From Gluconobacter cadivus (lineage in GTDB: Bacteria > Pseudomonadota > Alphaproteobacteria > Acetobacterales > Acetobacteraceae): DNA of 64,000 nt. Positions 52,147-61,550 of this stretch are shown piece after piece. How positions within the stretch are numbered: the first letter of the stretch is position 1; each line of letters begins with the position of its first letter. A model generated the notes under the pieces. It had not been told where the DNA came from, searched no databases, and was given only the letters and a program-made list of their open reading frames with translations. Location of the stretch: contig NZ_JABCQI010000001.1 in NCBI RefSeq assembly GCF_015244745.1, positions 496,001 to 560,000 on the forward strand, read 5' to 3'. A program made the position numbers and the translations under genes.

Positions 52147-53772
52147 ATGCACATTCTTCCACGATCTCTCGTCACCCGCACCAGCCTGTTGCTGATCGTG
52201 GGGCTTGCCATCGTGGAAGCCGCAGGACTGGCCATCCACGCGCTGGACCGCTTCGATCTGGAAGAGCGCAGTCAGGTCCATGAAGAGCAGGTGCAGGTCT
52301 TTTCGATCTACCGCACGGTCGCGGAAGCCAGCCCGGCCGACCGTCGCGACGCCATCGAAGACCTGCGCGTCCCCTCCAACGTCACGGTCCTGCTTCTCAA
52401 AGAGCCGGACCCGTTGATCGAGGGGCATGAAATTCCCCTCCCCCCGAGAGTGTCTTCCCCTTTCCTGCATCATCCGCGCGATGGCTTCCCCCAGCCCGGC
52501 ATGATGGACGAAAACGGGGCCCATCCGGGTGCGGACATGCCCCCGCATATGGGACCACCGGGTTTTCCAGAACCCGGCATGAACGGCCCGGATTTCCACA
52601 TGCCCCCCGGCCCTTCCGGTACGCCCTTGGGTGGCCCTATGCCGGGTCCAATGGGGAACCCGATGGACGGCCATATGCCTCCCCCGATGGAAGGAAACCC
52701 CCGCTTCCCGGGAAGCCTGCACCGGCATGACATGCCGCCCTTCGTGCGATGGGCGCTGCTGCCGTCGTCCCTTTATCCGCGCAAGGTCCTGATCGGCCAG
52801 AAACTGCGAACCCACTCCACTTCGATCCTCCTGCCGGATCGGGACTGCTGGGTCGTGGTCCGGTTCGTCACCCCTCTGCCCAACCCGTTCGGATCACCAA
52901 CCTTTCTGATTGCGTTCCTCGTCATGTCCATTGCCGGGAGTGCGATGATCGTCTGGGCCACACGCCGCCTGATCGCCCCCGTCACAACGCTGGCCAATGC
53001 CGCCGAAGCACTGGGCCGGGACGTCAATACAGCCGCTCTGCCTGAAAACGGCCCTTCCGAAATCCGGCGTGCCGCAATTGCCTTCAATACGATGGCCACA
53101 CGCATCCGCCGTTTCGTAACGGACCGCACGCTCATGCTGACCGCCATCGGCCATGACCTCCGCACGCCCATCACGCGCCTGAAACTGCGCGCCGAGTTCA
53201 TCGATGACGACGCACTCCGCAACAAGGTGCTGGCCGATCTGGACGAGATGGAAGCCATGGTTTCCGCCACGCTGGCCTTCGGACGTGACAGCGCCTCTGC
53301 CGAACCCATCGTCACGCTGGACCTGCGCGCCCTGCTCCAGACCATCATGGACGAAGCCGCCGAAAGCCTGCCGGACAAGGCGGACGACCTGTTCTACGAA
53401 CCGCCCAATGTGCCCGTCCGCATCAAGGCGCGCTCGGTTGCACTGAAACGCGCTCTGAACAACCTCATCCTCAATGCCCTGAAATATGGCGGAAACGCCC
53501 ATGTCACACTCATTCCGGCCATCCGCCCCGGCGAGAAAGGCAATGCGGTTCGCATTCTGATCGAAGACAATGGCCCGGGGCTGCCTGAAAACGAGCTGGA
53601 CCGCGTGTTCGAACCTTTCGTCCGCATCGAGAGCAGCCGCAACCGCGAAACCGGTGGAACCGGCCTTGGTCTGGCCATTGCCCGCACCATTCTGCATGGT
53701 CAGGGCGGGGATGTCCGCCTTGAAAACCGGACCGGCGGGGGCTTGCGCGTCATCGTCACGCTGGCCCCATAA
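52147..53772 (+). CDS. EnvZ-like sensor kinase with Met/Pro/His-rich periplasmic insert
   Basis: A 541-residue membrane kinase. Helix one (about 11-30) and helix two (about 252-272) flank a periplasmic domain. Residues about 95-198 of it are very rich in Met, Pro, Gly, His and Asp (runs such as PHMGPPGFPEPGM, GPMPGPMGNPMDGHMPPPM). Then follow HAMP (APVTTLANAAEAL), HisKA with His336 in AIGHDLRTPITRLKLR, and HATPase (NLILNALKYGG, EDNGPGLP). Met/His-rich insertions are known in copper-binding periplasmic proteins, so metal sensing is plausible but unproven. Pairs with the OmpR regulator. Confidence 0.93.
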   Translation: MHILPRSLVTRTSLLLIVGLAIVEAAGLAIHALDRFDLEERSQVHEEQVQVFSIYRTVAEASPADRRDAIEDLRVPSNVTVLLLKEPDPLIEGHEIPLPPRVSSPFLHHPRDGFPQPGMMDENGAHPGADMPPHMGPPGFPEPGMNGPDFHMPPGPSGTPLGGPMPGPMGNPMDGHMPPPMEGNPRFPGSLHRHDMPPFVRWALLPSSLYPRKVLIGQKLRTHSTSILLPDRDCWVVVRFVTPLPNPFGSPTFLIAFLVMSIAGSAMIVWATRRLIAPVTTLANAAEALGRDVNTAALPENGPSEIRRAAIAFNTMATRIRRFVTDRTLMLTAIGHDLRTPITRLKLRAEFIDDDALRNKVLADLDEMEAMVSATLAFGRDSASAEPIVTLDLRALLQTIMDEAAESLPDKADDLFYEPPNVPVRIKARSVALKRALNNLILNALKYGGNAHVTLIPAIRPGEKGNAVRILIEDNGPGLPENELDRVFEPFVRIESSRNRETGGTGLGLAIARTILHGQGGDVRLENRTGGGLRVIVTLAP

Positions 53773-53859
53773 ACAGAGCATGGACAGAGCCGCGCCTTGA
53801 TCAATGGCGCGCTCCTCCCCATGCTAGGGGCTTCTCCCATTTCTGATCAGGTCTTTTCC

Positions 53860-54906
53860 ATGAAACAGCGTGAACTTGGCCGCACCGGCATTGCCGTCAG
53901 CGAAATCTGCCTCGGCACCATGACCTTCGGTCAGCAGAACACCGAAACCGAGGGCCACGCCCAGCTCGACATGGCGCTGGACCACGGCATCAATTTCATC
54001 GACACCGCCGAACTTTATTCCATCCCGCCCCGCGCCGAGACGCAGGGCTCAACCGAAACCATCATCGGAAGCTGGCTGAAAGCGCGCGGCGGCCGTGATC
54101 GTCTTGTCATCGCCAGCAAGGTCGTCGGACGAACGGCCATGCCGTGGTTCCGCCCCGATGGCGAGGAAGCACGCCTCACCCCGCGCCAGATCCGCTACGC
54201 GCTCGAAGGCTCACTGCGCCGCCTCGGCACCGATTACATCGACCTCTACCAGCTCCACTGGCCCGACCGGAAAGTCGGCCTGTTCGGCGAAGGTGGCACG
54301 ACCTTCCGCGACCTGCCCGAAGACTCCGCCGTTCCGTTCGAAGACACGCTCGGCGTGCTCGGCGATCTCGTGAACGAAGGCAAAATCCGCCATGTCGGCC
54401 TCTCCAACGAGACCGCCTGGGGCGTTTCGAAATTTCTGGAAGCCTCCCGCACAGGCCTGCCGCGCGTCGCCTCCATCCAAAACGCCTATAACCTGATCAA
54501 CCGGACTTTCGAGATCGGTCTTGCCGAAATGGCACTACACGAGAAGGTCGGACTGCTGGCCTATTCCCCGCTCGCGCAGGGCTACCTGACCGGAAAATAT
54601 CTGAACGGCGCCCGCCCCGCCGGAGCCCGCACCACGCTGTTCAACCGTGGTCAGCGCTACCAGAAGCCCGGCGTTGACGATGCCATCACGGCCTATCACG
54701 CCCTCGCTCGTGAGGAGGGGATCGATCCTACCCAGCTCGCGATCGCGTTCGTCACCTCACGCCCGTTCGTGACGTCCAACATCATCGGCGCCACCAGCGT
54801 CGATCAGCTCCGCACCATTCTCGGCGCGGCAGATGTCGTCATCACGCCAGAGCTGGAAGAGAAGATCAACGCCATCCATCAGGTCCATTCCAACCCTGCC
54901 CCCTGA
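53860..54906 (+). CDS. Aldo/keto reductase, Tas-like
   Basis: A 348-residue TIM-barrel oxidoreductase from ATG 53860. MKQRELGRTGIAVSEICLGTMTFG is the classic N-terminus; the catalytic Asp/Tyr, Lys and His lie in FIDTAELYSIP, VIASKVVG and LYQLHWPDR, and IIGATSVDQLRT binds NADPH. It differs from the 38.8 kb AKR and is nearer the Tas/YghZ-like group. The start ATG at 53797 would add 21 residues with no RBS. It is probably separate from the two-component operon. Confidence 0.9.
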   Translation: MKQRELGRTGIAVSEICLGTMTFGQQNTETEGHAQLDMALDHGINFIDTAELYSIPPRAETQGSTETIIGSWLKARGGRDRLVIASKVVGRTAMPWFRPDGEEARLTPRQIRYALEGSLRRLGTDYIDLYQLHWPDRKVGLFGEGGTTFRDLPEDSAVPFEDTLGVLGDLVNEGKIRHVGLSNETAWGVSKFLEASRTGLPRVASIQNAYNLINRTFEIGLAEMALHEKVGLLAYSPLAQGYLTGKYLNGARPAGARTTLFNRGQRYQKPGVDDAITAYHALAREEGIDPTQLAIAFVTSRPFVTSNIIGATSVDQLRTILGAADVVITPELEEKINAIHQVHSNPAP

Positions 54907-54919
54907 AGGCAGCACATCA

Positions 54920-54943
54920 GGCATCGGGAATATTCCCGATGCC
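54920..54943. terminator. Perfect 24-base palindrome between convergent genes
   Basis: GGCATCGGGAAT followed by its exact complement ATTCCCGATGCC. It lies between the stops of the AKR and rsmB genes, so it may act as a terminator in both directions, although there is no T-tract. Confidence 0.5.
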
Positions 54944-54951
54944 GACCGGAC

Positions 54952-56310
54952 TCAGACCTTGATCAGACGCGCGGCAAAGAAGCCGTCCATGCCGCCAAGT
55001 TCGCTCCACAGGCCCGGATGGGTGCGGAACATCCCGTCCCATGTCCGGGCAACGGCCATATCGGCCAGTTCCGCTTCCGAAAACGGATCGAACTTCCAGC
55101 CACCGCGCGCAATCGCCGCCTTGATCCGCTCCGGGCCTTCCTCATCCTGAAGCGAGCAGACGGCATAAAGCAGCACGCCACCCGGCTTGAGCATTTCATG
55201 CGCGGCATCAATCAACGCATCCTGACCTTCCGCCAATGCCGTCACGTCGCGCGGGCGCTTGATCCACAACACGTCCGGATGACGACGCAGGGTGCCCGTC
55301 GCGGAACACGGCGCATCCAGCAGAACCATGTCCACCGGAGCGTCCGGACGCCATGTTGCGGCATCGGCCACAACCGTCTTCGCGGACAGCTTCAGACGCG
55401 CGATATTGTCTTCCAGCCGCTGCGCCCGCGCTTCCTCACGCTCGACCGCCACAACCTGCGCACCTGCCGTTGCAAGCTGGGCCGTCTTGCCGCCCGGCGC
55501 TGCGCAAAGATCCACGACGGTCTTGCCCGACACATCGCCCATCAGCTTCACTGGCATCGTCGCCGCGACATCCTGCGCCCAGAATGCGCCGTCCTCGAAG
55601 CCTTCCAGCGTCGTAATGCGCGTCCCGGCCGGATAACGGACGGACCCTGTCGGCAGCACCTCGCCACCTTCCGGTGCGACGGCTCCCGGACGTAGCGTCA
55701 GATCCAGCGGCGCTTCACGATGCAAGCCACGCGAAATCGCCCGTGCCCGCTTGCCCCACGCGCTCCACAACCACGGCGGAACATCCAGCCGGTCCACGTC
55801 TAGACCATCCAGAAGCTCCTGCCCTTCCCGCGAAACACGCCGTAGCACGGCGTTAGCCAGCCCCGCGAATGGGGCCAAACCACGACGGCGCAGAAGATCC
55901 ACGATCGTCCCGACCGCCGCATGGGGCGGCGTTTCGAGATGCAGCAACTGCGCCACGCCCATCAGCAGCGCGCAACGCACCGGCTCGGGCGGTTCGCGGC
56001 GCAATAACGGCTGAAGCAGTTCGGTCATGCTGCCGAGATGACGCAGGGTTGTCGCCGCCAGACGATGGGCCGAGGCGCGATCCCGCGGGTCCAGTCCCTG
56101 CCCGGCACGATCCAGCGTCGTCTCCAGCATCCGGCGATGCTCGACCACCCCACAGACAATATCGAAGGCAAGGTCGCGCGTCGGGTCCGGCGCAGGACGA
56201 CGCTGCGGCGTACGGCCACCCTGTGACGACCCTTGCGGGCGACGTGGTCCAGCATTCCGGGTTCCGGAGGCCGGATTACGGGGAGGCTTGTTGGATGGGG
56301 GCTGGGTCAT
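54952..56310 (-). CDS. rsmB: 16S rRNA m5C967 methyltransferase (RsmB/Sun)
   Basis: A 452-residue SAM-dependent methyltransferase. A basic, disordered head (1-45) is followed by a NusB-like RNA-binding domain (about 50-185) and the RNA m5C methyltransferase core: LCAAPGGKTAQLATAGAQVVAVE (SAM motif), DAPCSATGTLRRHPD (second Cys) and YAVCSLQDEEGPE (catalytic Cys). Start ATG 56310. Divergent from the YggS-type gene with 57 bases between. Confidence 0.93.
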   Translation of the reverse strand: MTQPPSNKPPRNPASGTRNAGPRRPQGSSQGGRTPQRRPAPDPTRDLAFDIVCGVVEHRRMLETTLDRAGQGLDPRDRASAHRLAATTLRHLGSMTELLQPLLRREPPEPVRCALLMGVAQLLHLETPPHAAVGTIVDLLRRRGLAPFAGLANAVLRRVSREGQELLDGLDVDRLDVPPWLWSAWGKRARAISRGLHREAPLDLTLRPGAVAPEGGEVLPTGSVRYPAGTRITTLEGFEDGAFWAQDVAATMPVKLMGDVSGKTVVDLCAAPGGKTAQLATAGAQVVAVEREEARAQRLEDNIARLKLSAKTVVADAATWRPDAPVDMVLLDAPCSATGTLRRHPDVLWIKRPRDVTALAEGQDALIDAAHEMLKPGGVLLYAVCSLQDEEGPERIKAAIARGGWKFDPFSEAELADMAVARTWDGMFRTHPGLWSELGGMDGFFAARLIKV

Positions 56311-56367
56311 GACAGGCTATCGATCTCTCGCATCCTGCCGAAATCGCATCTTGCGGCCACGGACGCA

Positions 56368-57066
56368 ATGGCGTCTTCTCCCGACATGTCCGATCTTATT
56401 GCCCAAAACCTCGCCGCCATCCGTCATCGTATCGCTCAGGCCTGCGAAAAAGCCGGGCGCGCAGAGGCGGACGTGTCTCTCGTGGCCGTCAGCAAGTTCC
56501 ACCCGATCGAGAGTGTCGAAGCCGCGTTAAAAGCCGGTCAGCGCCTGTTCGGGGAAAACCGCGTGCAGGAAGCCGCCTCCAAATTTCCGCAGCTTCGCGA
56601 CCATTTTCCGGACCTGCGCTTGCACATCATCGGCGGCCTTCAGACCAACAAGGCCCTCGAAGCCTGCCAGATCGCGGACGTGATCGAGAGCCTCGACCGC
56701 CCGTCTCTGTCAGACGCGATCGAGAAAGCCGCGCAGAAAGCCGGACGCCTCCCCGAGCTTCTCATTCAGGTCAATACGGGCGACGAACCGCAGAAATCCG
56801 GTATTCCCCGCGACGAGGCCGATGCGTTCATTGAAGCTTCCCTTGAAAAATTCGGCCCGAAAATCCGGGGTCTGATGTGCATCCCCCCCGAGGATGAAGA
56901 CCCCGCGCCCCATTTCCACTTCCTGCGCAGAACCGCCGAACGGCATGGACTGCCGGTACTCTCGATGGGGATGTCCGCCGATTTTGAAACCGCCATTGCC
57001 GAAAACGCGACGCTCGTCCGGGTGGGAACCGCCATTTTCGGAAGCCGTCCCGTGCCACAATCCTGA
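56368..57066 (+). CDS. YggS family PLP homeostasis protein
   Basis: A 232-residue PLP-binding alanine racemase N-domain protein (YggS/PROSC). ATG 56368 (or 56386, MSDLI). LVAVSKFHPIESV contains the PLP lysine, and GENRVQEAASKFP, LHIIGGLQTNK, LLIQVNTGDEPQKSGI and LSMGMSADFE are family blocks. Family members keep cellular PLP and amino acid balance. The normal HxIG-LQ-NK motif is slightly altered (HIIGGLQTNK). Confidence 0.94.
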   Translation: MASSPDMSDLIAQNLAAIRHRIAQACEKAGRAEADVSLVAVSKFHPIESVEAALKAGQRLFGENRVQEAASKFPQLRDHFPDLRLHIIGGLQTNKALEACQIADVIESLDRPSLSDAIEKAAQKAGRLPELLIQVNTGDEPQKSGIPRDEADAFIEASLEKFGPKIRGLMCIPPEDEDPAPHFHFLRRTAERHGLPVLSMGMSADFETAIAENATLVRVGTAIFGSRPVPQS

Positions 57067-57180
57067 CGCACGGCTTGCGTCCGTCGCAGAAATCTTGTCA
57101 TGAGGGGAAGTTGCCGTGATGTGGAGCGCGCTTGACGAGTGCTGCGACAGGAGATGACGGCACTCTACTGACGCCCGTAA

Positions 57181-59208
57181 ATGGAACCAGCAATGCCTGA
57201 ACATGACGGTGACCGCGCCTCCAACTCTCCTCATGGCGTAGGGATTCCCAACGACTCCGGCGACGTCGTCCAAACGATCGAGCAGGCCCGTTCGGAAGGC
57301 CATACCCACGAGATCGGTGGCGAAGATGACGGTTCCAGCCACAAGCGCCCCGCCGGCATGGGCGCGCTGCTTACGGTTCTGGGCGTGGTTTACGGCGATA
57401 TCGGCACAAGCCCGCTCTATGCGCTGCAATCCTCCGTCAGCATTGTCAGTACGCCCAAGATGCCTGCCCAGCCCTGGGAAATCATGGGGCTTGCGAGCTT
57501 GACGTTCTGGGCGCTGATGCTCATCGTCACCATCAAATACGTCATTCTCATCATGCGGGCCGATCATGACGGCGAAGGCGGCATCATCGCCCTCATGTCC
57601 CTCGCCCAACGCGTCTGCAAATCGCAGCATTTCCGATGGCTGTTCGGCCTTGTGGGCATTGCGGGCACCTGCCTGTTCTTCGGCGACAGCATCATCACCC
57701 CGGCCATTTCAGTGCTCTCGGCCGTAGAAGGCATCGAAACCGCCGTGCCGTCGGCCAGCCACATCATCATCCCGCTGGCAATGATCGTACTGGTCGGGCT
57801 GTTCTCGGTTCAGGTGCTGGGAACCGGCAAAATCGGCAAGGCGTTCGGCCCGATCATGGTGGCCTGGTTTGCTGTTCTCGCCATTCTCGGCGTCAAGGGA
57901 ATCTTGCTCTACCCCCATATCCTGCTTGCCCTGTCGCCGACCTTCGCGCTCGAATTCATCATCATGCACGGCTACCTGTCGTTCATCGCACTCGGTTCGG
58001 TCGTGCTGTCCGTCACGGGTGCGGAAGCGCTTTATGCCGATATGGGCCATTTCGGACGCGCCCCGATCCGCAAGGCCTGGCTGTTCTTCGTCCTGCCGTC
58101 GCTGACGCTGAACTATTTCGGTCAGGCCGCCCTGCTGATCCATAATCCGCATGCCCTGTCCAACCCGTTCTATCTGCTGGTGCCCCACTGGGCACAGATC
58201 CCGATGCTGATCCTTGCGACCTTCGCAACTGTGATTGCCTCGCAAGCCGGTATCTCGGGCAGCTTCTCGCTGTGCCGCCAGCTCATCCAGCTCGGCTACC
58301 TGCCCCGCACCCGCATCATGCACACCAACGCGTCGGAAGAAGCGCAGATCTATCTGCCGTCGCTGAACTGGATTCTGGCCTTTGGCGCACTGGTTCTGGT
58401 GCTGTCGTTCCGCACGTCCTCGGCCCTCGCCGCAGCCTACGGCATCGCCGTCACGGGGACATTCCTGTGCACCTGCGTTCTGGCCATGGTGGTGTTCCGC
58501 CGCGTCTTTAAATGGAAGACCGCCACGGTCGCGATCGTCTTCGGCTTCTTCTTCATCGTGGACAGCATTTTCTTCTCCGCAAACGTGCTCAAGATCCCCG
58601 ATGGCGGCTGGGTCCCGCTGGCGATCGGCATCATCAGCACCATCATCATGACCACCTGGAAGCGCGGCCGCAGCCTCATCGCCGCCCGCCAGCAGGCGGA
58701 TTCCATGCCGATGGGCTCTTTCCTCGCGCGTCTGCCACAGTCCCGCACGATCCGCGTTCCCGGTCTGGCCGTCTTCCTGACCGCCAACCCCGACATCGTG
58801 CCGAACTCGCTGCTGCATAACCTCAAGCACAACAAGGTTCTGCACGATCACATCCTGTTCGTGACGGTCCAGAACCTCGACCAGCCGGAAGCCGAGCGCG
58901 GCCACCGCGCCATCGTTCAGGAACTCGCCCCCAACATTCACCGCGTCATCGTCCGCTACGGCTTCATGGAGATGCCCAATCTCCCTCGCGCTCTGCTGGA
59001 ACTGAACGCGCTCGGCGTGGCGTTCGACGCCATTCAGGCCTCCTATTTCACGTCCCATGAACTCGTCGTCCGCTCCCGCGTGCCGAAGATGCAGCTCTGG
59101 CGAATGTGGATCTTCCTCCTGCTCCAGCGCAATGCGGCCTCCACGACCGAGTTCCTGCGCATTCCGCCCGATCGCGTGGTGGAATTCGGCGTCCGGATCG
59201 CCATTTGA
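57181..59208 (+). CDS. kup: Potassium uptake protein Kup
   Basis: A 675-residue K+/H+ symporter with twelve helices. The first helix LTVLGVVYGDIGTSPLYALQ is diagnostic, and GDSIITPAISVLSAVEGIE and GAEALYADMGHFG are typical selectivity regions; the cytoplasmic C-terminal domain (about 480-675) ends VEFGVRIAI. The first 55 residues are a polar, His-rich, variable extension. The ATG at 57181 follows an intergenic gap of 114 bases. hemW starts inside its stop codon region. Confidence 0.95.
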   Translation: MEPAMPEHDGDRASNSPHGVGIPNDSGDVVQTIEQARSEGHTHEIGGEDDGSSHKRPAGMGALLTVLGVVYGDIGTSPLYALQSSVSIVSTPKMPAQPWEIMGLASLTFWALMLIVTIKYVILIMRADHDGEGGIIALMSLAQRVCKSQHFRWLFGLVGIAGTCLFFGDSIITPAISVLSAVEGIETAVPSASHIIIPLAMIVLVGLFSVQVLGTGKIGKAFGPIMVAWFAVLAILGVKGILLYPHILLALSPTFALEFIIMHGYLSFIALGSVVLSVTGAEALYADMGHFGRAPIRKAWLFFVLPSLTLNYFGQAALLIHNPHALSNPFYLLVPHWAQIPMLILATFATVIASQAGISGSFSLCRQLIQLGYLPRTRIMHTNASEEAQIYLPSLNWILAFGALVLVLSFRTSSALAAAYGIAVTGTFLCTCVLAMVVFRRVFKWKTATVAIVFGFFFIVDSIFFSANVLKIPDGGWVPLAIGIISTIIMTTWKRGRSLIAARQQADSMPMGSFLARLPQSRTIRVPGLAVFLTANPDIVPNSLLHNLKHNKVLHDHILFVTVQNLDQPEAERGHRAIVQELAPNIHRVIVRYGFMEMPNLPRALLELNALGVAFDAIQASYFTSHELVVRSRVPKMQLWRMWIFLLLQRNAASTTEFLRIPPDRVVEFGVRIAI

Positions 59209-60383
59209 CGTCCCGTCCTTTGGCCGAGCCGCTTTCCCTCTACATCCATTGGCCCTTCTGTCTGGCGAAGTGCCCCTACTGCGATTTCAACTCCCATGTC
59301 CGGGAGGTGATCCCGCAGCAGCGCTTCGCCACAGCCCTGCGCCGTGAACTGGCCCATGATGCCGCCCGTCTAACGCGCGATGGCGTCAAACGCCCCCTGC
59401 GTTCGATCTTTTTCGGCGGCGGCACACCGTCACTCATGGAACCCGAAACCGTTGCCGCCCTGATCGAGGACGCATATCGCCTGTTCGATGCCGAAAACGA
59501 TCTGGAAATCACGCTCGAAGCCAACCCGACCAGCGTCGAGGCCGGAAAATTCGCGGCGTTTCGTCAGGCCGGGGTCAACCGCGTCTCGCTCGGCATTCAA
59601 AGCCTGCGGGACGATGCGCTGCACAAGCTTGGCCGCGAACACTCCGCCACGCAGGCCATCCGCGCCCTCGAAACCGCCCGAACCCTGTTCCCGCGCATTT
59701 CCTTTGATCTGATCTACGCCCGCCCCGGCCAGAGCGACGCCGACTGGACAGACGAGCTCACCACAGCACTCGACCTCGTGGCCGATCACCTGTCGCTGTA
59801 TCAACTCACCATCGAACCGGGCACGAAGTTCGAAGCCATGCACCGGCGCGGCGAACTCACCCTGCCCGACGAAGACACCGCCGCGCGCCTCTATGACCTG
59901 ACCGGCGACATCGCCGGCCGTCACGGCCTCCTGCCTTATGAAGTCTCAAACTACGCCCGCCCCGGCGCCGAGAGCCGCCATAACCTAACCTACTGGCGTT
60001 ATGCGGATTATATCGGCATCGGCCCCGGTGCTCATGGGCGCCTGACGCTGGACCGCGAGCTTTACGCCACCCGCCGTCACCGTGCGCCCGAACCCTGGGC
60101 CGAGCGAGTTGAAAAGACAGGCTCAGGCAGTACCGAGGAAACCCTGCTCACGCCGGAAGAAAAAGGCCGCGAAGCCCTGCTGATGGGCCTGCGCCTGTCT
60201 GAAGGCATCGACGAGGCGGCCTTCGCCGCCCGCACGGGCCGCGCACTTCTGGACTGTGTGGACCCGGCTCTGCTCGAAGCCTGCATCGAGGAAAACTACC
60301 TTGAACGGGACAGCGGCATCCTGCGCGCGACCGGCGAAGGACGGCTTCGTCTTGAAGCGATACTGGCGCGCCTCGTCACTTGA
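59205..60383 (+). CDS. hemW: Haem chaperone HemW (radical SAM)
   Basis: A 392-residue radical SAM protein starting at TTG 59205, overlapping the kup stop by four bases. SLYIHWPFCLAKCPYCDFNSH gives Cys19, Cys23 and Cys26 for the [4Fe-4S] cluster; FFGGGTPSLM, EANPTSVEAGK and GVNRVSLGIQS are SAM-domain blocks, and EVSNYARPGAESRHNLTYW is the HemW-type C-terminal stretch. HemW binds haem and helps load respiratory proteins; despite old naming it is not a coproporphyrinogen oxidase. An alternative TTG is at 59220. Confidence 0.93.
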   Translation: MTSRPLAEPLSLYIHWPFCLAKCPYCDFNSHVREVIPQQRFATALRRELAHDAARLTRDGVKRPLRSIFFGGGTPSLMEPETVAALIEDAYRLFDAENDLEITLEANPTSVEAGKFAAFRQAGVNRVSLGIQSLRDDALHKLGREHSATQAIRALETARTLFPRISFDLIYARPGQSDADWTDELTTALDLVADHLSLYQLTIEPGTKFEAMHRRGELTLPDEDTAARLYDLTGDIAGRHGLLPYEVSNYARPGAESRHNLTYWRYADYIGIGPGAHGRLTLDRELYATRRHRAPEPWAERVEKTGSGSTEETLLTPEEKGREALLMGLRLSEGIDEAAFAARTGRALLDCVDPALLEACIEENYLERDSGILRATGEGRLRLEAILARLVT

Positions 60384-60419
60384 GGGCATGATCCGGTCTT
60401 AATCCATCTGGAAGAGACC

Positions 60420-61508
60420 ATGCGCCGATCCATTCTCTCTGCCCTTGTGGCCGCCTGCACCGTACTCGCCCCGCTTGCCGCAGCAAACGCGGCTCCTGCT
60501 CCGAATTACGTCGTGCTCGACAACGACTTCCTCGGTCCGGGCGGCTCCAACATCCAGTCCATCATTCCCCTGCTCAACCGCCCCGGCGTGACGCTGCTCG
60601 GCCTGACGTCGGTCGTCGGCGATGACTGGGAAAACGCAGGCACGGCGCATGCCCTGCGCTTTCTGGAAATCGCCCGCCAGACGCAGATCCCTGTCGCCGA
60701 TGGCGCCACCACGCCGCTGGTCAACACCGTCGCGGAGACGAAACTGCGCGAACAGCAGTTCGGCATCATTCCCTGGAAAGGTGCATGGGGCGGCCTCGGC
60801 TCCATCGAACACGTCCCGGCCACACAGCCTCCCGTCGGCAAGCTGCCAGAAGGCACGCCCCATACCGCCGCCGACGCGCTTCCAGCCGCCATGTTCCTGA
60901 TCCGCGAGGTCCACGCCCATCCACATCAGGTCACGATCATCGCCGCAGGTCCGCTGACGAACCTCGCCCTCGCCATCCGGATCGACCCGACTTTCGCCGA
61001 AACCGCCAAACAGCTCGTCTTCATGGGCGGCCTGCTCGATGCCAGCATGATGTCCGTCACCGGCAATGCCGATTTCGCATCCGACTTCAACCTGATCATG
61101 GACCCCGAAGCCGCCCAGATCGCCCTGACAGCGCCATGGCCCGCCATCACCTGCGTCGGCAACGTCTCGAACGACATCATGATGACGCCCGAACTCGCAA
61201 ACCGCATCAATGCAAAGCACAACGCCGTCACGGATTATCTGCAAAAGTATCAGGCGCCGCTACCGCTCTGGGATGAACTGACCTCCGCCATCGCCGTTGA
61301 TCCAACACTGATCACAAAATCCGTCACGGCCATCATGAACGTCAATATCGACCACGGGATGGATTACGGTCACGCCCATATCTGGCCGGATTCAACCGCT
61401 CCGAAGGGCATGGGTCTGCGGAAGGTGAAGATCGTGCAGTCCATCGACAAGACGCGCTTCATCAACGAGTTCGTCTCGCAGTCCCAGAACACCCCCGGTA
61501 CACACTGA
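60420..61508 (+). CDS. Periplasmic nucleoside hydrolase-like protein
   Basis: A 362-residue protein of the IUNH fold with a Sec signal peptide (MRRSILSALVAACTVLAPLAAANA). The second-half motifs are conserved: TIIAAGPLTNLALAIRID, VFMGGLL and GNADFASDFNLIMDPEAA. However, the first motif, DTDPGIDD in active enzymes, is DNDFLGPGG, so two calcium-binding Asp are missing. Activity on nucleosides is therefore uncertain; relatives split purine or pyrimidine nucleosides into base and ribose. An ATG at 60420 has GGAAGAGACC upstream. Confidence 0.85.
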   Translation: MRRSILSALVAACTVLAPLAAANAAPAPNYVVLDNDFLGPGGSNIQSIIPLLNRPGVTLLGLTSVVGDDWENAGTAHALRFLEIARQTQIPVADGATTPLVNTVAETKLREQQFGIIPWKGAWGGLGSIEHVPATQPPVGKLPEGTPHTAADALPAAMFLIREVHAHPHQVTIIAAGPLTNLALAIRIDPTFAETAKQLVFMGGLLDASMMSVTGNADFASDFNLIMDPEAAQIALTAPWPAITCVGNVSNDIMMTPELANRINAKHNAVTDYLQKYQAPLPLWDELTSAIAVDPTLITKSVTAIMNVNIDHGMDYGHAHIWPDSTAPKGMGLRKVKIVQSIDKTRFINEFVSQSQNTPGTH

Positions 61509-61550
61509 CCAAGCACGCACTAAGAACTTGAAGGAGGGCATCCGACACCT

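Noticed and set aside
57709-59058. 449-codon minus-strand open frame opposite kup
   Set aside because: Lies inside kup, and its product is Glu/Arg/Gly/Gln-rich with no domain, typical of an antisense shadow of transmembrane codons.
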